Positions 51,871 to 61,659 are shown, numbered from the stretch's first letter. The stretch: DNA of 64,000 nt from Klenkia taihuensis (GCF_900112525.1 NZ_FOMD01000002.1:310001-374000); one strand, 5' to 3'. Notes: generated by a model from the sequence alone, not told the origin. Translations and numbers: made by a program.

Positions 51871-53286
51871 ATGCAAGACGCCCTGAAGGCCATCACGTCG
51901 TACTTCAACGACGTGGGCGCGGCCGTGGTCCTGCCCATCCTCATCACGGTCCTGGCCATCGTGCTGGGCCAGAAGGCCAGCCGCGCCGCCCGCTCCGGCG
52001 TGCTCATCGGCATCGGCTTCATCGGCGTGGGCCTGGTGATCGGCCTGCTGTTCGCGCAGGTCAGCCCGGCCGCCCAGGCGCTGGCGCAGCGGTTCGACGT
52101 CGACCTCGGCATCGTCGACGTCGGCTGGCCCTCCAGTGCCGCGATCGCCTTCGGCTCCACCGTCGGCGCGTTGATCATCCCGTTCTGCCTGGTGCTCAAC
52201 GTCGTCCTGCTGCTGGTCGGCCTGACCCGCACCTTCGACATCGACCTGTGGAACTACTGGCACTTCGCGCTCTCGGGCGCCCTGGTCGCCGCGGTCAGCG
52301 ACAACCTCTGGCTGGGCCTGGCCACGGCCGGCGTCTCGATGGTCATCACGCTGGCCCTGGCCGACTGGTCGGCCCCGCTGGTGCAGAAGTACTTCCAGTT
52401 CCCCGACATCTCGTTCCCGCACGCCACGGCGGCGCCCTACGCGGTCTTCGCCATCCCGCTGAACTGGCTCTTCGACCGCACCCCCGGCCTGCGCAACCTG
52501 CACGCCGACCCGCTGTCGATCCAGAAGCGCTTCGGCGTCTTCGGCGAGTCGATGTTCCTGGGCCTGGTCATCGGCCTGGTCCTGGGCCTGGCCGGCTACG
52601 GCTTCGACGACCCGCGCGCGGACTCCATCTCGATCCTGACCCTGGGCATCAACGTGGCGGCGATCATGCTGCTGCTGCCCCGCATGGTGGCGATCCTCAT
52701 GGAGGGCCTGATCCCGGTCTCCGAGGCCGCCCGCGAGTTCCTCGCCCGCAAGTTCCCGGGCAAGAAGTTCTACATCGGCCTGGACGCCGCGCTCGCCGTC
52801 GGCCAGCCGGCCGTGCTGGCCACCGCGCTGCTGCTGGTGCCGATCACCATCGTGCTGGCGATCGCGCTGGCCCCGGTCGGCAACCAGGTGCTGCCCCTGG
52901 TCGACCTGGCGACCATCCCGTTCATCATCGCGATCATGGTGCCGATCTTCCGCGGCAACATCGTCCGCTCGGTGATCGGCGGCGCCCTGGTCATCGGCGG
53001 CGGCCTCTTCATCGCCACCGCCATCTCGGGCACCTTCACCCAGGTCGCCACCGACTCGGGCTTCACCAACGAGCAGGGTGCCTCGCGCATCTCCTCGCTG
53101 GTCGACGGCGCCAACCCGCTGACCGGCCTGCTGACCTGGCTGGGCAGCATGGGCGCGGTCGGCGTCTTGGTCGGCGCGGTGCTGAGCATCGTGCTGGCGG
53201 TGGCCATCTCCCGGGTGGTCAAGCGCCGCGACCGGGCCGAGGCCGCCGAGGTCGAGGCCGCTGCGGCCCCGCAGGCCAGCGCGTGA
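51871..53286 (+). CDS. gatC: PTS galactitol-type EIIC permease
   Basis: A 471-residue permease of the galactitol family with many membrane helices. Recognisable segments are VLPILITVLAIVLGQKASRA, GIGFIGVGLVIGLL, VDVGWPSSAAIAFGSTVGALIIP and GLDAALAVGQPAVLATALLLVPI. The Asp/Glu/Ala-rich C-terminal tail is variable. It imports a polyol coupled to phosphorylation by GatA/GatB. ATG at 51871 with TGGAG upstream; its stop overlaps the gatA start (GTGA). Confidence 0.93.
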   Translation: MQDALKAITSYFNDVGAAVVLPILITVLAIVLGQKASRAARSGVLIGIGFIGVGLVIGLLFAQVSPAAQALAQRFDVDLGIVDVGWPSSAAIAFGSTVGALIIPFCLVLNVVLLLVGLTRTFDIDLWNYWHFALSGALVAAVSDNLWLGLATAGVSMVITLALADWSAPLVQKYFQFPDISFPHATAAPYAVFAIPLNWLFDRTPGLRNLHADPLSIQKRFGVFGESMFLGLVIGLVLGLAGYGFDDPRADSISILTLGINVAAIMLLLPRMVAILMEGLIPVSEAAREFLARKFPGKKFYIGLDAALAVGQPAVLATALLLVPITIVLAIALAPVGNQVLPLVDLATIPFIIAIMVPIFRGNIVRSVIGGALVIGGGLFIATAISGTFTQVATDSGFTNEQGASRISSLVDGANPLTGLLTWLGSMGAVGVLVGAVLSIVLAVAISRVVKRRDRAEAAEVEAAAAPQASA

Positions 53287-53735
53287 TCGGCACGCTCACC
53301 GAGGACCTCGCGCTGGTCCACCCCGAGGTGACGGGCACGGAGGACCTGCTCCGCCTGATGGCGGAGCAGGCCCGCCGGGCCGGGCGGGTGCACGACACCT
53401 TCGCCGACGCGGTGGTGGCCCGGGAGCGGCGGTTCCCGACCGGGCTGCCCACGCCGGTGCCGGCCGCCATCCCGCACACCGACGCCGGCCACGTCGCCGA
53501 GGCAGGCGTCGTGGTGGCCCTGCTGGCCCGGCCGGTCGAGTTCACCGAGATGGGCTCGGCCGACCGCACGGTGCCGGCCGAGCTGGCCGTGATGCTGCTG
53601 GTCAAGGACCCCGAGGAGCAGGTGACCGCGCTCGGGGAGGTCATCGCGGTGCTGCAGGACCCCGCGTTGGCGGAGCGCCTGGCCGGGGTCCGGGACCCCG
53701 CCGACCTGGTCGCGGCCCTGCGGCCGGCCGCCTGA
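53283..53735 (+). CDS. gatA: PTS galactitol-type EIIA component
   Basis: A 150-residue EIIA of the fructose/galactitol fold with phospho-His65 in VPAAIPHTDAGHV. GTG at 53283 overlaps the gatC stop (GTGA). A 17-bp-stem hairpin just after the stop ends the operon before the second SorC-type regulator. Confidence 0.9.
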   Translation: MIGTLTEDLALVHPEVTGTEDLLRLMAEQARRAGRVHDTFADAVVARERRFPTGLPTPVPAAIPHTDAGHVAEAGVVVALLARPVEFTEMGSADRTVPAELAVMLLVKDPEEQVTALGEVIAVLQDPALAERLAGVRDPADLVAALRPAA

Positions 53736-53738
53736 ACC

Positions 53739-53779
53739 GGCGGAGCTGCCGCGGGTCCCCCTCCCGCGGCAGCTCCGCC
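53739..53779 (+). terminator. Terminator after gatA
   Basis: A perfect 17-bp inverted repeat (53739-53755 and 53763-53779) with a 7-base loop, starting 4 bases after the gatA stop. No T tract is present. Confidence 0.88.
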
Positions 53780-53863
53780 CCACGCCCCCCGGCCCGGTGG
53801 GGCACCATTCCCGGGGGTGGACCGGCCCGAGCCGGATCGCCCGCCCGAGCGAGAGGACCGCCC

Positions 53864-54832
53864 GTGCCCGCGCCCCGCGACGCCGAGACCCTGGTGGCCG
53901 CCGCCCGGATGTACTACGTCGACAACCTCTCGCAGGCCGAGGTCGCCGCCCGCGTGGGCACCAGCCGCAGCAACGTGTCCCGGATGCTGGCCGCCGCCGT
54001 CGAGCAGGGCATCGTCGAGATCCGAATCAACGACCCCGCCGGCCGCGACCGCGACCTCGAGGAGACCCTCCGCCAGCACTTCAACCTGCGCGCGGTGCGG
54101 GTCACCCAGCGCACGACCCTGGGCAACCCGCAGGTCGAGGTGGGCACCCAGGCCGCCCGGTACCTGCTGGGCGAGGTGGCCGACGGGATGACCGTCGCCC
54201 TGTCCTGGGGCAGCGCCCTGCAGTCGATGGTCTGGCAGACCAACCCCGTCCGGGACCACGCCGTGCACCTGGTGCAGCTCGTCGGCGGCCAGTCGGCCGT
54301 GGAGAACGAGGTGTCCGGCCACGAACTGGTCCGCGAGCTGGCCTCCCGGCTGGGCGCCAGCTACGAGTACCTGCACGCCCCCGCCACGCTGACCAGCTCC
54401 CTCGCCCGGGACTCGCTGGCCCAGGAGGCCTCGGTGGCCCAGGCCCTGGCCCGCGCCCGCCGCGCCGACATGGCCTTCGTCGGCATCGGCTCCCCCGCGC
54501 ACGGGTCGTCCCAGGCGGTGCTGGAGTCCTTCGACCTGGCGGGCCCCGACGCCGAGCACCTGCGCGCCGCCGCCCCCGTCGGCGACATCGCCTCCCGCTA
54601 CTTCGACGCCGCCGGCGCGCCCGTGCTGGGCGCGGTGCACGACCGGGTGCTGGCCCTGACCCTCGAGGAGCTGGCCGCCATCCCCGTCGTCGTGGGCGTG
54701 GCCTGCGGGCGGGTCAAGACCGACGCGGTCCTCGGTGCGCTGCGCGGGGAGCTGGTCGACGTCCTGGTCTGCGACGAGACCCTGGCCCGCTCGGTGCTGG
54801 CCCGCGACCGCACCGGCCGCCGCGTCGCCTGA
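53864..54832 (+). CDS. SorC-family sugar-binding transcriptional regulator 2
   Basis: A 322-residue paralogue of regulator 1 (46703-47716), with very similar HTH (YYVDNLSQAEVAARVGTSRSNVSRML) and sensor domain (TVALSWGSALQSMVW, LVGGQSAVENEVSGHEL, VVGVACGRVKTDAVLGALRG). It is transcribed in the opposite direction at the far end of the PTS island. GTG at 53864 follows GAGAGG. The HTH recognition helices of both proteins are identical in GTSRSNVSRML, so they should bind the same operator. No operator copy is seen upstream of this gene. Confidence 0.92.
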   Translation: MPAPRDAETLVAAARMYYVDNLSQAEVAARVGTSRSNVSRMLAAAVEQGIVEIRINDPAGRDRDLEETLRQHFNLRAVRVTQRTTLGNPQVEVGTQAARYLLGEVADGMTVALSWGSALQSMVWQTNPVRDHAVHLVQLVGGQSAVENEVSGHELVRELASRLGASYEYLHAPATLTSSLARDSLAQEASVAQALARARRADMAFVGIGSPAHGSSQAVLESFDLAGPDAEHLRAAAPVGDIASRYFDAAGAPVLGAVHDRVLALTLEELAAIPVVVGVACGRVKTDAVLGALRGELVDVLVCDETLARSVLARDRTGRRVA

Positions 54833-54834
54833 CC

Positions 54835-55314
54835 TCAGCCCCGGGGGACGACCAGCGCGGTCGCGACCGCGGCCAGCCCGTCGCCGCGACCGGTGAGCCC
54901 GAGCCGGTCGGTCGTGGTGGCCGACAACCGGACGACGGCGCCCAGCGCGCCGGACAGTGCCTCGACGGCCTCCTCGCGGCGGGCGCTCATCCGCGGGGTG
55001 TTCCCGACCAGCTGGACGGCGACGTTCCCGACGTCGAACCCGGCGTCGCGCACCAGCCGGGCGGTCTCGGCGAGCAGGGTGAGCCCGGAGGCGCCGGCGT
55101 ACTCCGGCCGCGAGGTGCCGAACACCCCGCCCAGGTCACCGACCCCCGAGGCGGAGAGCAGCGCGTCGCAGGCGGCGTGCGCCACGACGTCGCCGTCGGA
55201 GTGCCCGGCCAGCCCGGCCTCGGCGTCGGGCCAGTGCAGGCCGGCCACCCACAGCGGACGGCCCACCTCCAGGGCGTGCACGTCGACCCCGATCCCCACC
55301 AGCGGCAGCTGCAT
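54835..55314 (-). CDS. ispF: 2-C-methyl-D-erythritol 2,4-cyclodiphosphate synthase
   Basis: Converts CDP-ME 2-phosphate to MEcPP with release of CMP, in the MEP isoprenoid pathway. The 159-residue protein has metal ligands GIGVDVHAL (Asp/His near residues 10-12) and [16 protein letters not shown], plus the substrate motifs [13 protein letters not shown] and [13 protein letters not shown] [19 protein letters not shown] at 55314. In actinobacteria ispD normally precedes it; here a terminator and carD precede it, and the stop is 2 bases from that of regulator 2 (convergent). Confidence 0.95.
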   Translation of the reverse strand: MQLPLVGIGVDVHALEVGRPLWVAGLHWPDAEAGLAGHSDGDVVAHAACDALLSASGVGDLGGVFGTSRPEYAGASGLTLLAETARLVRDAGFDVGNVAVQLVGNTPRMSARREEAVEALSGALGAVVRLSATTTDRLGLTGRGDGLAAVATALVVPRG

Positions 55315-55339
55315 GCGGGCAGTCTCCCGGATGCACGAA

Positions 55340-55367
55340 GGGCCCCCGACCAGGTGGTCGGGGGCCC
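55340..55367 (-). terminator. Hairpin between carD and ispF
   Basis: GGGCCCCCGACCA and TGGTCGGGGGCCC form a 13-bp inverted repeat around GG (the real loop is probably larger), 25 bases past the carD stop. It would uncouple ispF from carD. Confidence 0.75.
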
Positions 55368-55391
55368 CTCGGGCGATGCGTGTGCGGGAAG

Positions 55392-55874
55392 TCAGCTGGC
55401 GAGGACCTCGTCGAGCAGCACCTCGGCCTTGTCCTCGTTGGTGCCCTCGGCGAGCGCGAGCTCGCTGACCAGGATCTGGCGGGCCTTGGACAGCATCCGC
55501 TTCTCCCCGGCCGACAGGCCGCGGTCCTTGTCGCGGCGCCACAGGTCGCGGACGACCTCGGCCACCTTGTTCACGTCACCGGAGGCCAGCTTCTCGAGGT
55601 TGGCCTTGTAGCGGCGCGACCAGTTGGTCGGCTCCTCGGTGTGCGGGGCACGCAGCACCTCGAAGACCTTGTTCAGGCCTTCCTGGCCCACGACGTCGCG
55701 GACACCCACGATCTCCGCGTTGTCGGCCGGCACGCGTACGGTCAGGTCGCCCTGGGCGACCTTGAGCACGAGGTAGGCCTTCTCCTCACCCTTGATGGTC
55801 CGCTTCTCGATCGCCTCGATGAGCGCTGCGCCGTGGTGCGGGTAGACGACGGTCTCGCCGACAGTGAAGCCCAT
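55392..55874 (-). CDS. carD: RNA polymerase-binding transcription factor CarD
   Basis: A 160-residue global regulator that binds the RNA polymerase beta subunit and stabilises open complexes at rRNA and many other promoters. The N-terminal Tudor-like domain is [21 protein letters not shown]. The C-terminal helical DNA-binding domain has the conserved Trp in [17 protein letters not shown], then [22 protein letters not shown] at 55874, with a -10-like TATTCT about 30 bases upstream (minus strand, 55903-55908). Confidence 0.97.
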   Translation of the reverse strand: MGFTVGETVVYPHHGAALIEAIEKRTIKGEEKAYLVLKVAQGDLTVRVPADNAEIVGVRDVVGQEGLNKVFEVLRAPHTEEPTNWSRRYKANLEKLASGDVNKVAEVVRDLWRRDKDRGLSAGEKRMLSKARQILVSELALAEGTNEDKAEVLLDEVLAS

Positions 55875-55996
55875 GTGTGTGTGACCCCTTTCGCTGTCGC
55901 ACAGAATACCACGGGACGGGTGCGGGAGAACTGGTTGGTCCTGCCAAATGCGCAGGTCAGGGGCTTGTCGCTGGTCAGGGAGGGGTTGACAGAGGG

Positions 55997-56866
55997 GTGG
56001 TTGGTGTGCGTGTGCCGGGTGGCCGGCCGCGGTCGGGGGCTGTGCGCACCGTCACCGCGATGGCCCTGGCGACCCATCTCGGGCCCACCGTGGCGGTCAC
56101 CGCGGTGGCCACCCTGCTCGCCCTCGCGTCGGGGGTCGGGGCCGGCCGCACCGTGCTCGTCGGGCTGGCCGTGCTGGCCGGGCAGGCGTCCATCGGGTGG
56201 AGCAACGACTGGCTGGACGCCGGCCGCGACGCCACGGTCGCCCGGGCCGACAAGCCGACCGTGCAGGGCCTGGTCACCCCCGCCCGGCTACGCGCCGCGG
56301 CGCTGGCCGCCGTCGTGCTCGCCGTCGTCCTGTCGCTGGCGCTCGGGCCGGCTCCGGGGGTGCTGCTGCTGGGCGTGGTCGCCGGCGGCTGGGCCTACAA
56401 CGCCGGGCTGAAGCGGACGGCGGCCTCGATGCTGCCCTACCTGGTCGCCTTCGGGCTGCTGCCGGCCGGCGTCGTGGCCGCGGCGCCGGGCACCCCGGTC
56501 GCCCCGTGGTGGCTGGTCGCCGCCGGCGCCCTGCTCGGCGGCGCCGCGCACCTGGCCAACGTCGCCCCCGACCTGGAGGACGACGCCGCCACCGGTGTGC
56601 GCGGCCTGCCGCACCGGCTCGGCGCCACCGTGTCCGCACTGGTCGCGGCCGGGCTGCTCGGCGCGGCGTCGCTGGTGCTGGTGCTGGGCCCCGCCGGGCC
56701 GCCGTCCGCGGTCGGCTGGGTCGCGCTGGTGGTCGCCGTCCCCGCGTTGGTGGTCGCCGCGCTGGCGGGCACCGCCCGGTTCCGGGCCGCGGCCTTCCCG
56801 GCGGTGATGCTGCTGACCGTGGTCGACGTCGTCCTGCTGCTGGTGGGCGGCGGGGCGGTTCAGTAG
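55997..56866 (+). CDS. UbiA-family prenyltransferase
   Basis: A roughly 289-residue integral membrane prenyltransferase. The first Asp-rich motif is NDWLDAGRD (about 70-78) followed by RADKPTVQG. The second is DLEDD in [18 protein letters not shown]. About eight or nine helices are predicted. It attaches a polyprenyl chain to an aromatic or other acceptor in the membrane; the acceptor is not evident. The start is uncertain: GTG at 55997 (GAGGGG adjacent) or ATG at 56060. It is divergent from carD and overlaps the convergent photolyase gene by 7 bases. Confidence 0.83.
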   Translation: MVGVRVPGGRPRSGAVRTVTAMALATHLGPTVAVTAVATLLALASGVGAGRTVLVGLAVLAGQASIGWSNDWLDAGRDATVARADKPTVQGLVTPARLRAAALAAVVLAVVLSLALGPAPGVLLLGVVAGGWAYNAGLKRTAASMLPYLVAFGLLPAGVVAAAPGTPVAPWWLVAAGALLGGAAHLANVAPDLEDDAATGVRGLPHRLGATVSALVAAGLLGAASLVLVLGPAGPPSAVGWVALVVAVPALVVAALAGTARFRAAAFPAVMLLTVVDVVLLLVGGGAVQ

Positions 56867-58407
56867 GGGTCGGTCCCCCGCTGCTGCTCCTGCTCCACGA
56901 CCGCCTCGCGGTCCTTGAGCCGGCGGAGGCCGGCCAGCGGCTGCGCCATCCGCCGGTTGCCCGACAACGTGTCCTCGACCCGGTCCAGGAAGCCCCAGTA
57001 GCCGGCGGTGAAGGGGCAGGCGTCCTCGCCCAGGCGCTTCTTCGGGTCGTACCGGCAGCCGCCGCAGTAGTCGCTCATGCGGTCGATGTAGGCCCCGCCC
57101 GCGGCGTAGGGCTTGGTGGCCAGCACCCCGCCGTCGGCGTGCTGGCTCATGCCCACCACGTTGGGCACCATCACCCAGTCGTAGGCGTCGACGAAGGTGC
57201 GGTGCATCCAGTCGGTCATCGCCAGCGGCTCGATGCCGCGCTGCAGGGCGTAGTTGCCCAGCACCATCAGCCGCGGGATGTGGTGCACCCAGCCGCGGGA
57301 GCGCAGGTCGCCGACCACCCCGGACAGGCAGGCCGCGTCGAGGTCGGCGGTGTCGAGCTCGGCCATCCAGGCGGGCACCTCGGCGTGCGCGTCCAGGGCG
57401 TTGCCGTGCCGGTAGTCCCGGCCCAGGTGCCAGTAGAGGTGCCAGATGTAGTCGCGCCACCCCATCACCTGCCGGACGAAGCCCTCGACGGAGTTCAGCG
57501 GCAGGCCCTCGTCGCGGTAGGCCTGCTCGGCCCGCTGCACCACCTCGGCCGGGTCGACCAGGCCCAGGTTCATCGGCGCCGACAGCAGCGAGTGCGCCAG
57601 CCAGGGCTCGTCGGCCAGCATCGCGTCCTCGTGCGGGCCGAAGGCGGCCAGCCGGTGGGCCAGGAAGTCGCGCAGCCGGTGCAGGGTCTCCCGCCGGGTG
57701 ACCGGGAACAGCCGGGGGCCGTCGTCGCCGACGAAGGAGACGTCGCCGTCGGCCTCCCAGCGGTCGAGGTCGGCGCGCACCTGCTCGTCGATCTCGTCCT
57801 CGGCCGGGATCCACGGCTCCGGCGCCGGCGACGCGCCGTCCTTCGGCGGGGGCTCCCGGTTGTCGTGGTCGAAGTTGTACTTCCCGCCGGTGGGCTCACC
57901 GCCCTCCATGAGGACGTCGTGGTGCTGGCGGGCGGCCCGGTAGAAGTCGTCCATCAGCAGCCGCTTGCCGCCATCGGTGCCGCGGCCGGTGGCCCAGCGC
58001 CGGAAGGTCTGCTCGTCGGTGACGAACCCGCGCGAGGCGAGCACCTGCACGCCGTCGCGGGCCAGCACGAAGTCCCGCGCGGGCCAGGTGGTGGGCGCGC
58101 AGACGCTCAGCGGCTCGTCGACGGCGTCCAGCGCCTCGGCGTAGGTGGTCGTCTGGAGGAAGCGGGCCTGGTCGCCGAGCTCGGCCGCCCGGTGCCGCAG
58201 CGCCGAGAGCAGCAGGTGGGCCTTCTGCCGGTGGAACCGGCGCCGCCGGAACACCGCCCGGGACTCGACCAGCAGCACCTCCTGGTGCGGTTCGTCGAGG
58301 AAGTGCGGGCCGAGCTGGTCGGCGAAGCACCACCGCCGGGTGCCCGGCGCGCGCGCCGGGAAGTCGGCCAGCGCCGGGTCGTCCGCAGCCACACCGCTCA
58401 CCTCCAC
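56860..58407 (-). CDS. Prokaryotic (6-4) photolyase / FeS-BCP cryptochrome family
   Basis: A light-driven flavoprotein of the PhrB/CryB (FeS-BCP) group that repairs (6-4) photoproducts or signals light. The 515-residue protein has the N-terminal alpha/beta domain (FADQLGPHF) and the FAD-binding helical domain (GWRDYIWHLYWHLG, then ALQRGIEPLAMTDWMHR). The cluster-binding cysteines are in DAACLSG and SDYCGGCRYDP...DACPF, which is the [4Fe-4S] signature of this group. The start is GTG at 58407, 58401 or 58395; GGAGG favours 58395. Confidence 0.9.
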   Translation of the reverse strand: MEVSGVAADDPALADFPARAPGTRRWCFADQLGPHFLDEPHQEVLLVESRAVFRRRRFHRQKAHLLLSALRHRAAELGDQARFLQTTTYAEALDAVDEPLSVCAPTTWPARDFVLARDGVQVLASRGFVTDEQTFRRWATGRGTDGGKRLLMDDFYRAARQHHDVLMEGGEPTGGKYNFDHDNREPPPKDGASPAPEPWIPAEDEIDEQVRADLDRWEADGDVSFVGDDGPRLFPVTRRETLHRLRDFLAHRLAAFGPHEDAMLADEPWLAHSLLSAPMNLGLVDPAEVVQRAEQAYRDEGLPLNSVEGFVRQVMGWRDYIWHLYWHLGRDYRHGNALDAHAEVPAWMAELDTADLDAACLSGVVGDLRSRGWVHHIPRLMVLGNYALQRGIEPLAMTDWMHRTFVDAYDWVMVPNVVGMSQHADGGVLATKPYAAGGAYIDRMSDYCGGCRYDPKKRLGEDACPFTAGYWGFLDRVEDTLSGNRRMAQPLAGLRRLKDREAVVEQEQQRGTDPY

Positions 58408-58494
58408 GCGCGCATGGTGGGCAGACCGATAGGCTCACCGCGACTCGAGTCGACGAAGCCCGGGTGTGCCCGGAGCCGTAGGAGGTCCCCCGCC

Positions 58495-59058
58495 GTGAAC
58501 CGCGTTGTGCGCGCCGCCACGATCGGTGTGCTGGTGCTGTCCCCGGTGGCCCTGTCTGCCTGCAGCGCCGGCCAGATCGCCCAGACCGCCACCCAGGACC
58601 GCGACATCCGCGGCGGCCAGGCCGACCTGGGCAGCATCCACCTGCGCACCGCCACCACGGCCTACCCGCAGAGCGGCTCGTACGAGGAGGGCGGCGACGC
58701 CCGGCTCCTGGTCGCCATCGCCAACTCCGGCACCGCCGACGACGAGCTGACCGACATCTCCGGCCCCGGCTTCGAGGGCTACGAGGTCCTCGACCCCTCC
58801 GCCGAGGGCGAGGAGGCCCCCACCGGGTTCACCATCCCGGCCGGCGGCAACGTCTACGTCGGCGAGGGCGACGTCCAGGTCACCCTGACCGGGCTCACCG
58901 AGACGCTCACCCCCGCCCAGTCCCTCGAGGTCACCTTCACCTTCCGCGACGCCGGCGAGGTCACCCTCCCGGTGCTGGTCGGCACCCCGTCGCTGGACCT
59001 GCCGCGCGGCGAGGAGTTCGACTTCCACGAGGAGGAGGGCGGCGCCGCCGAGGGGTGA
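58495..59058 (+). CDS. Secreted lipoprotein in the LpqE position
   Basis: A 187-residue exported lipoprotein (MNRVVRAATIGVLVLSPVA then LSAC). A beta-sandwich-like domain follows, with GGQADLGSIHLRTATTAYP and GSYEEGGDARLLVAIANSGTADDEL, resembling the PCu(A)C/LpqE fold but without obvious Met/His copper ligands. The tail is Glu-rich. It precedes radA and disA, the same order as lpqE-radA-disA in mycobacteria, supporting orthology. GTG at 58495 follows AGGAGG by 7-8 bases. Confidence 0.83.
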   Translation: MNRVVRAATIGVLVLSPVALSACSAGQIAQTATQDRDIRGGQADLGSIHLRTATTAYPQSGSYEEGGDARLLVAIANSGTADDELTDISGPGFEGYEVLDPSAEGEEAPTGFTIPAGGNVYVGEGDVQVTLTGLTETLTPAQSLEVTFTFRDAGEVTLPVLVGTPSLDLPRGEEFDFHEEEGGAAEG

Positions 59059-59098
59059 CCTCCGCGGTTCTGTCGTACCCCCGGGCCACCATGGCCGT

Positions 59099-60466
59099 GT
59101 GCCACCCACGGTCGTGAAGTCCCGCCCCGCCCACCGCTGCACCGAGTGCGGCGCCACCTCGCCCCGCTGGGTCGGCCGCTGCCCCGAGTGCCAGGCCTGG
59201 GGCACCCTCACCGAGGTCGGCGGCGGCGCCTCCGGCGGGCTGCGCGCGGTCGCCCCCGGCCCGGTCACCGGCCGGGCGCGCCCCATCGCCCAGGTCGAGC
59301 TCGAGGGCTCCCGGGCGGTGCCCACCGGCATCGGCGAGTTCGACCGCGTGCTCGGCGGCGGGCTGGTCCCCGGCGCCGTGCTGCTCGTCGCCGGCGAGCC
59401 CGGGGTGGGCAAGTCCACGCTGCTGCTCGAGGTCGCCCACCGGGTCGCCGAGGCAGGCGGTCCCACGCTCGTGGTGTCCGGCGAGGAGTCCGCGGCGCAG
59501 GTGCGGCTGCGGGCCGAGCGCATCGGCGCGCTGCACCCGCACCTGTTCCTGGCCGCCGAGACCGAGCTGTCGGCGGTGCTGTCCCACGTCGAGGAGGTCA
59601 ACCCCTCGCTGCTGGTCCTCGACAGCGTGCAGACCGTCCGCTCCCCCGCCGTCGACGGCACCGACGGCGGCGCCACCCAGGTCCGCGCGGTGGCCAGCGC
59701 GCTCACCGGCGTGGCCAAGGCCCGCGGCATGACCGTCATCCTGGTCGGCCACGTCACCAAGGACGGCGCGATCGCCGGCCCCCGGGCGCTGGAGCACCTG
59801 GTCGACGTGGTCATCAGCTTCGACGGCGAGCGGCACTCCACCCTGCGGCTGGTGCGGGCCACCAAGAACCGGTTCGGCCCGGCCGACGAGATCGGCTGCT
59901 TCGAGATCGGCGACGGCGGCGTGGTCGGCGTGCCCGACCCCTCGCACCTGTTCGTCTCCAAGCGGGCCGCACCGGTGGCCGGCAGCAGCGTCACGGTGAC
60001 CATGGAGGGCAGCCGTCCGCTGCTGGCCGAGGTGCAGGCCCTGGTGGCCACCAACAACGGCGGCGGGTCGCCGCGGCGGGCGGTCAGCGGGCTGGACCCG
60101 CAGCGGCTGGCGATGATCAACGCCGTGGTCGAGCGGCGCGGCGGGGTGCCCCTGGGCGGCTCCGACGTGTTCGCCGCCTCGGTCGGCGGCGTGCGCATCC
60201 TCGAGCCCGCGGCCGACATGGCCGTCGCCCTGGCCATCGCCTCCTCGGCCAAGGACAAGGCGCTGCCGGTGGGCATGGTGGCCTTCGGCGAGGTCGGGCT
60301 GTCCGGGGAGGTCCGCCGGGTCGGCGGCATCGGGCGCCGTCTCGCCGAGGCCGCACGGCAGGGCTACACCCTCGCCGTCGTCCCGCCCGACCCCGGCCCG
60401 GTGCCGCGCGGGCTGCGGGTGGTCGAGGTGCCCGACCTCGGCGCCCTGCTCAACCGGCTGTTCTGA
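59099..60466 (+). CDS. radA: DNA repair protein RadA (Sms)
   Basis: A RecA-like branch-migration ATPase/helicase of recombinational repair. The 455-residue protein has a zinc finger ([18 protein letters not shown]), Walker [10 protein letters not shown], the RadA-specific KNRFG motif, and a C-terminal Lon protease-like domain ([19 protein letters not shown]). GTG at 59099 starts 40 bases after the lipoprotein stop; a GTG at 59114 is also possible. Followed by disA in the conserved order. Confidence 0.96.
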   Translation: MPPTVVKSRPAHRCTECGATSPRWVGRCPECQAWGTLTEVGGGASGGLRAVAPGPVTGRARPIAQVELEGSRAVPTGIGEFDRVLGGGLVPGAVLLVAGEPGVGKSTLLLEVAHRVAEAGGPTLVVSGEESAAQVRLRAERIGALHPHLFLAAETELSAVLSHVEEVNPSLLVLDSVQTVRSPAVDGTDGGATQVRAVASALTGVAKARGMTVILVGHVTKDGAIAGPRALEHLVDVVISFDGERHSTLRLVRATKNRFGPADEIGCFEIGDGGVVGVPDPSHLFVSKRAAPVAGSSVTVTMEGSRPLLAEVQALVATNNGGGSPRRAVSGLDPQRLAMINAVVERRGGVPLGGSDVFAASVGGVRILEPAADMAVALAIASSAKDKALPVGMVAFGEVGLSGEVRRVGGIGRRLAEAARQGYTLAVVPPDPGPVPRGLRVVEVPDLGALLNRLF

Positions 60467-60576
60467 GCCGGGCCGCGCAGGTCACCGGCCGGTCACGGGA
60501 CGACCGCACGCCCCGCCCCGCCCCGTGCGGTCACCTAGACTCGCTGAGCCGACCCCGCCCACGTCAGGAGCTCACC

Positions 60577-61659
60577 GTGCCCGCCCTGGACCCCGACGTC
60601 GCCCTGCGCGAACTGCTCGGGCGCATCGCCCCGGGCACCGCCCTGCGCGACGGCCTGGAGCGGATCCTGGCCGGTCGCACCGGTGCGCTGATCGTCCTGG
60701 GCTACGACGGCGTGGTCGAGTCCCTGTGCACCGGCGGGTTCGCCCTGGACGTGGCGCTGTCGGCCACCCGGCTGCGCGAGCTGGCCAAGATGGACGGCGC
60801 GGTCATCGTCTCCGCCGACGGCCTGCGCATCGTCCGCGCCGGCGTGCACCTGATGCCCGACCCGACCATCCCCACCGAGGAGTCGGGCACCCGGCACCGC
60901 ACCGCCGAGCGCGTGGCCCTGCAGACCGGGTTCCCGGTCATCTCGGTCAGCCAGTCGATGCACATCATCTCGGTCTACGTGGCCGGCCGGCGCTACACGC
61001 TGGAGCACCCGACCACGATCCTGGCGCGGGCGAACCAGGCGCTGGCCGCCCTCGAGCGCTACAAGCTGCGCCTGGACGAGGTCGCCAGCACGCTGTCGGC
61101 GCTGGAGATCGAGGACCTGGTCACCGTGCGCGACGCGATGAGCGTGAGCCAGCGGCTGGAGATGGTCCGCCGGATCGCCGACGAGATCGAGGGCTTCGTC
61201 GTCGAGCTCGGCACCGACGGCCGGCTGCTGGCCCTGCAGCTGGACGAGATGCTCGCCGGGGTCGAGGAGGACCGCGGCCTGCTGGTCCGCGACTACCTGC
61301 CCTCCGACGGCCGCCGCACGCCTGCCGGCGAGGAGGTGCTCACCGACCTGCGGGCGCTGAGCGCCACCGAGCTGCTCGACCTGTCCGCGGTGGCCCGCTG
61401 CTACGGCCTGCCCACCTCCCCCGACGCCCTGGACTCCCCGGTCAGCCCGCGCGGCTACCGCCTGCTGGCCCGGGTGCCGCGGCTGCCGGCGGGCATCATC
61501 GACCGGCTGGTCACCCACTTCGGTGGCCTGCAGAAGCTGCTGGCCGCCACCATCGAGGAGCTGCTCAGCGTCGACGGCGTGGGCGAGGCCCGGGCCCGCG
61601 GCATCCGCGAGGGGCTGTCCCGGCTGGCCGAGACCTCGATCCTCGACCGGTACAGCTAG
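60577..61659 (+). CDS. disA: DNA integrity scanning protein DisA, diadenylate cyclase
   Basis: Makes c-di-AMP from two ATP and scans DNA for branched structures. The 360-residue protein has the DAC domain with [13 protein letters not shown] and [16 protein letters not shown], the active-site D-G-A and R-H-R elements. A helical linker and a C-terminal HhH DNA-binding region ([19 protein letters not shown]) follow. GTG at 60577 with CAGGAG 7 bases upstream. It converges on the next gene with a 4-base overlap. Confidence 0.96.
   Translation: MPALDPDVALRELLGRIAPGTALRDGLERILAGRTGALIVLGYDGVVESLCTGGFALDVALSATRLRELAKMDGAVIVSADGLRIVRAGVHLMPDPTIPTEESGTRHRTAERVALQTGFPVISVSQSMHIISVYVAGRRYTLEHPTTILARANQALAALERYKLRLDEVASTLSALEIEDLVTVRDAMSVSQRLEMVRRIADEIEGFVVELGTDGRLLALQLDEMLAGVEEDRGLLVRDYLPSDGRRTPAGEEVLTDLRALSATELLDLSAVARCYGLPTSPDALDSPVSPRGYRLLARVPRLPAGIIDRLVTHFGGLQKLLAATIEELLSVDGVGEARARGIREGLSRLAETSILDRYS

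Noticed and set aside
41000..54835. The PTS island as an integrated mobile element
   Set aside because: No integrase, transposase, terminal repeats or duplicated attachment site was visible. The nearby tRNA-Thr gene is 5.6 kb outside the left boundary, and codon use looks like the surroundings.
55986..55991. TTGACA as a -35 box for the UbiA-type gene
   Set aside because: No acceptable -10 lies 16-19 bases downstream, and the position would fall at or after the likely start codons.
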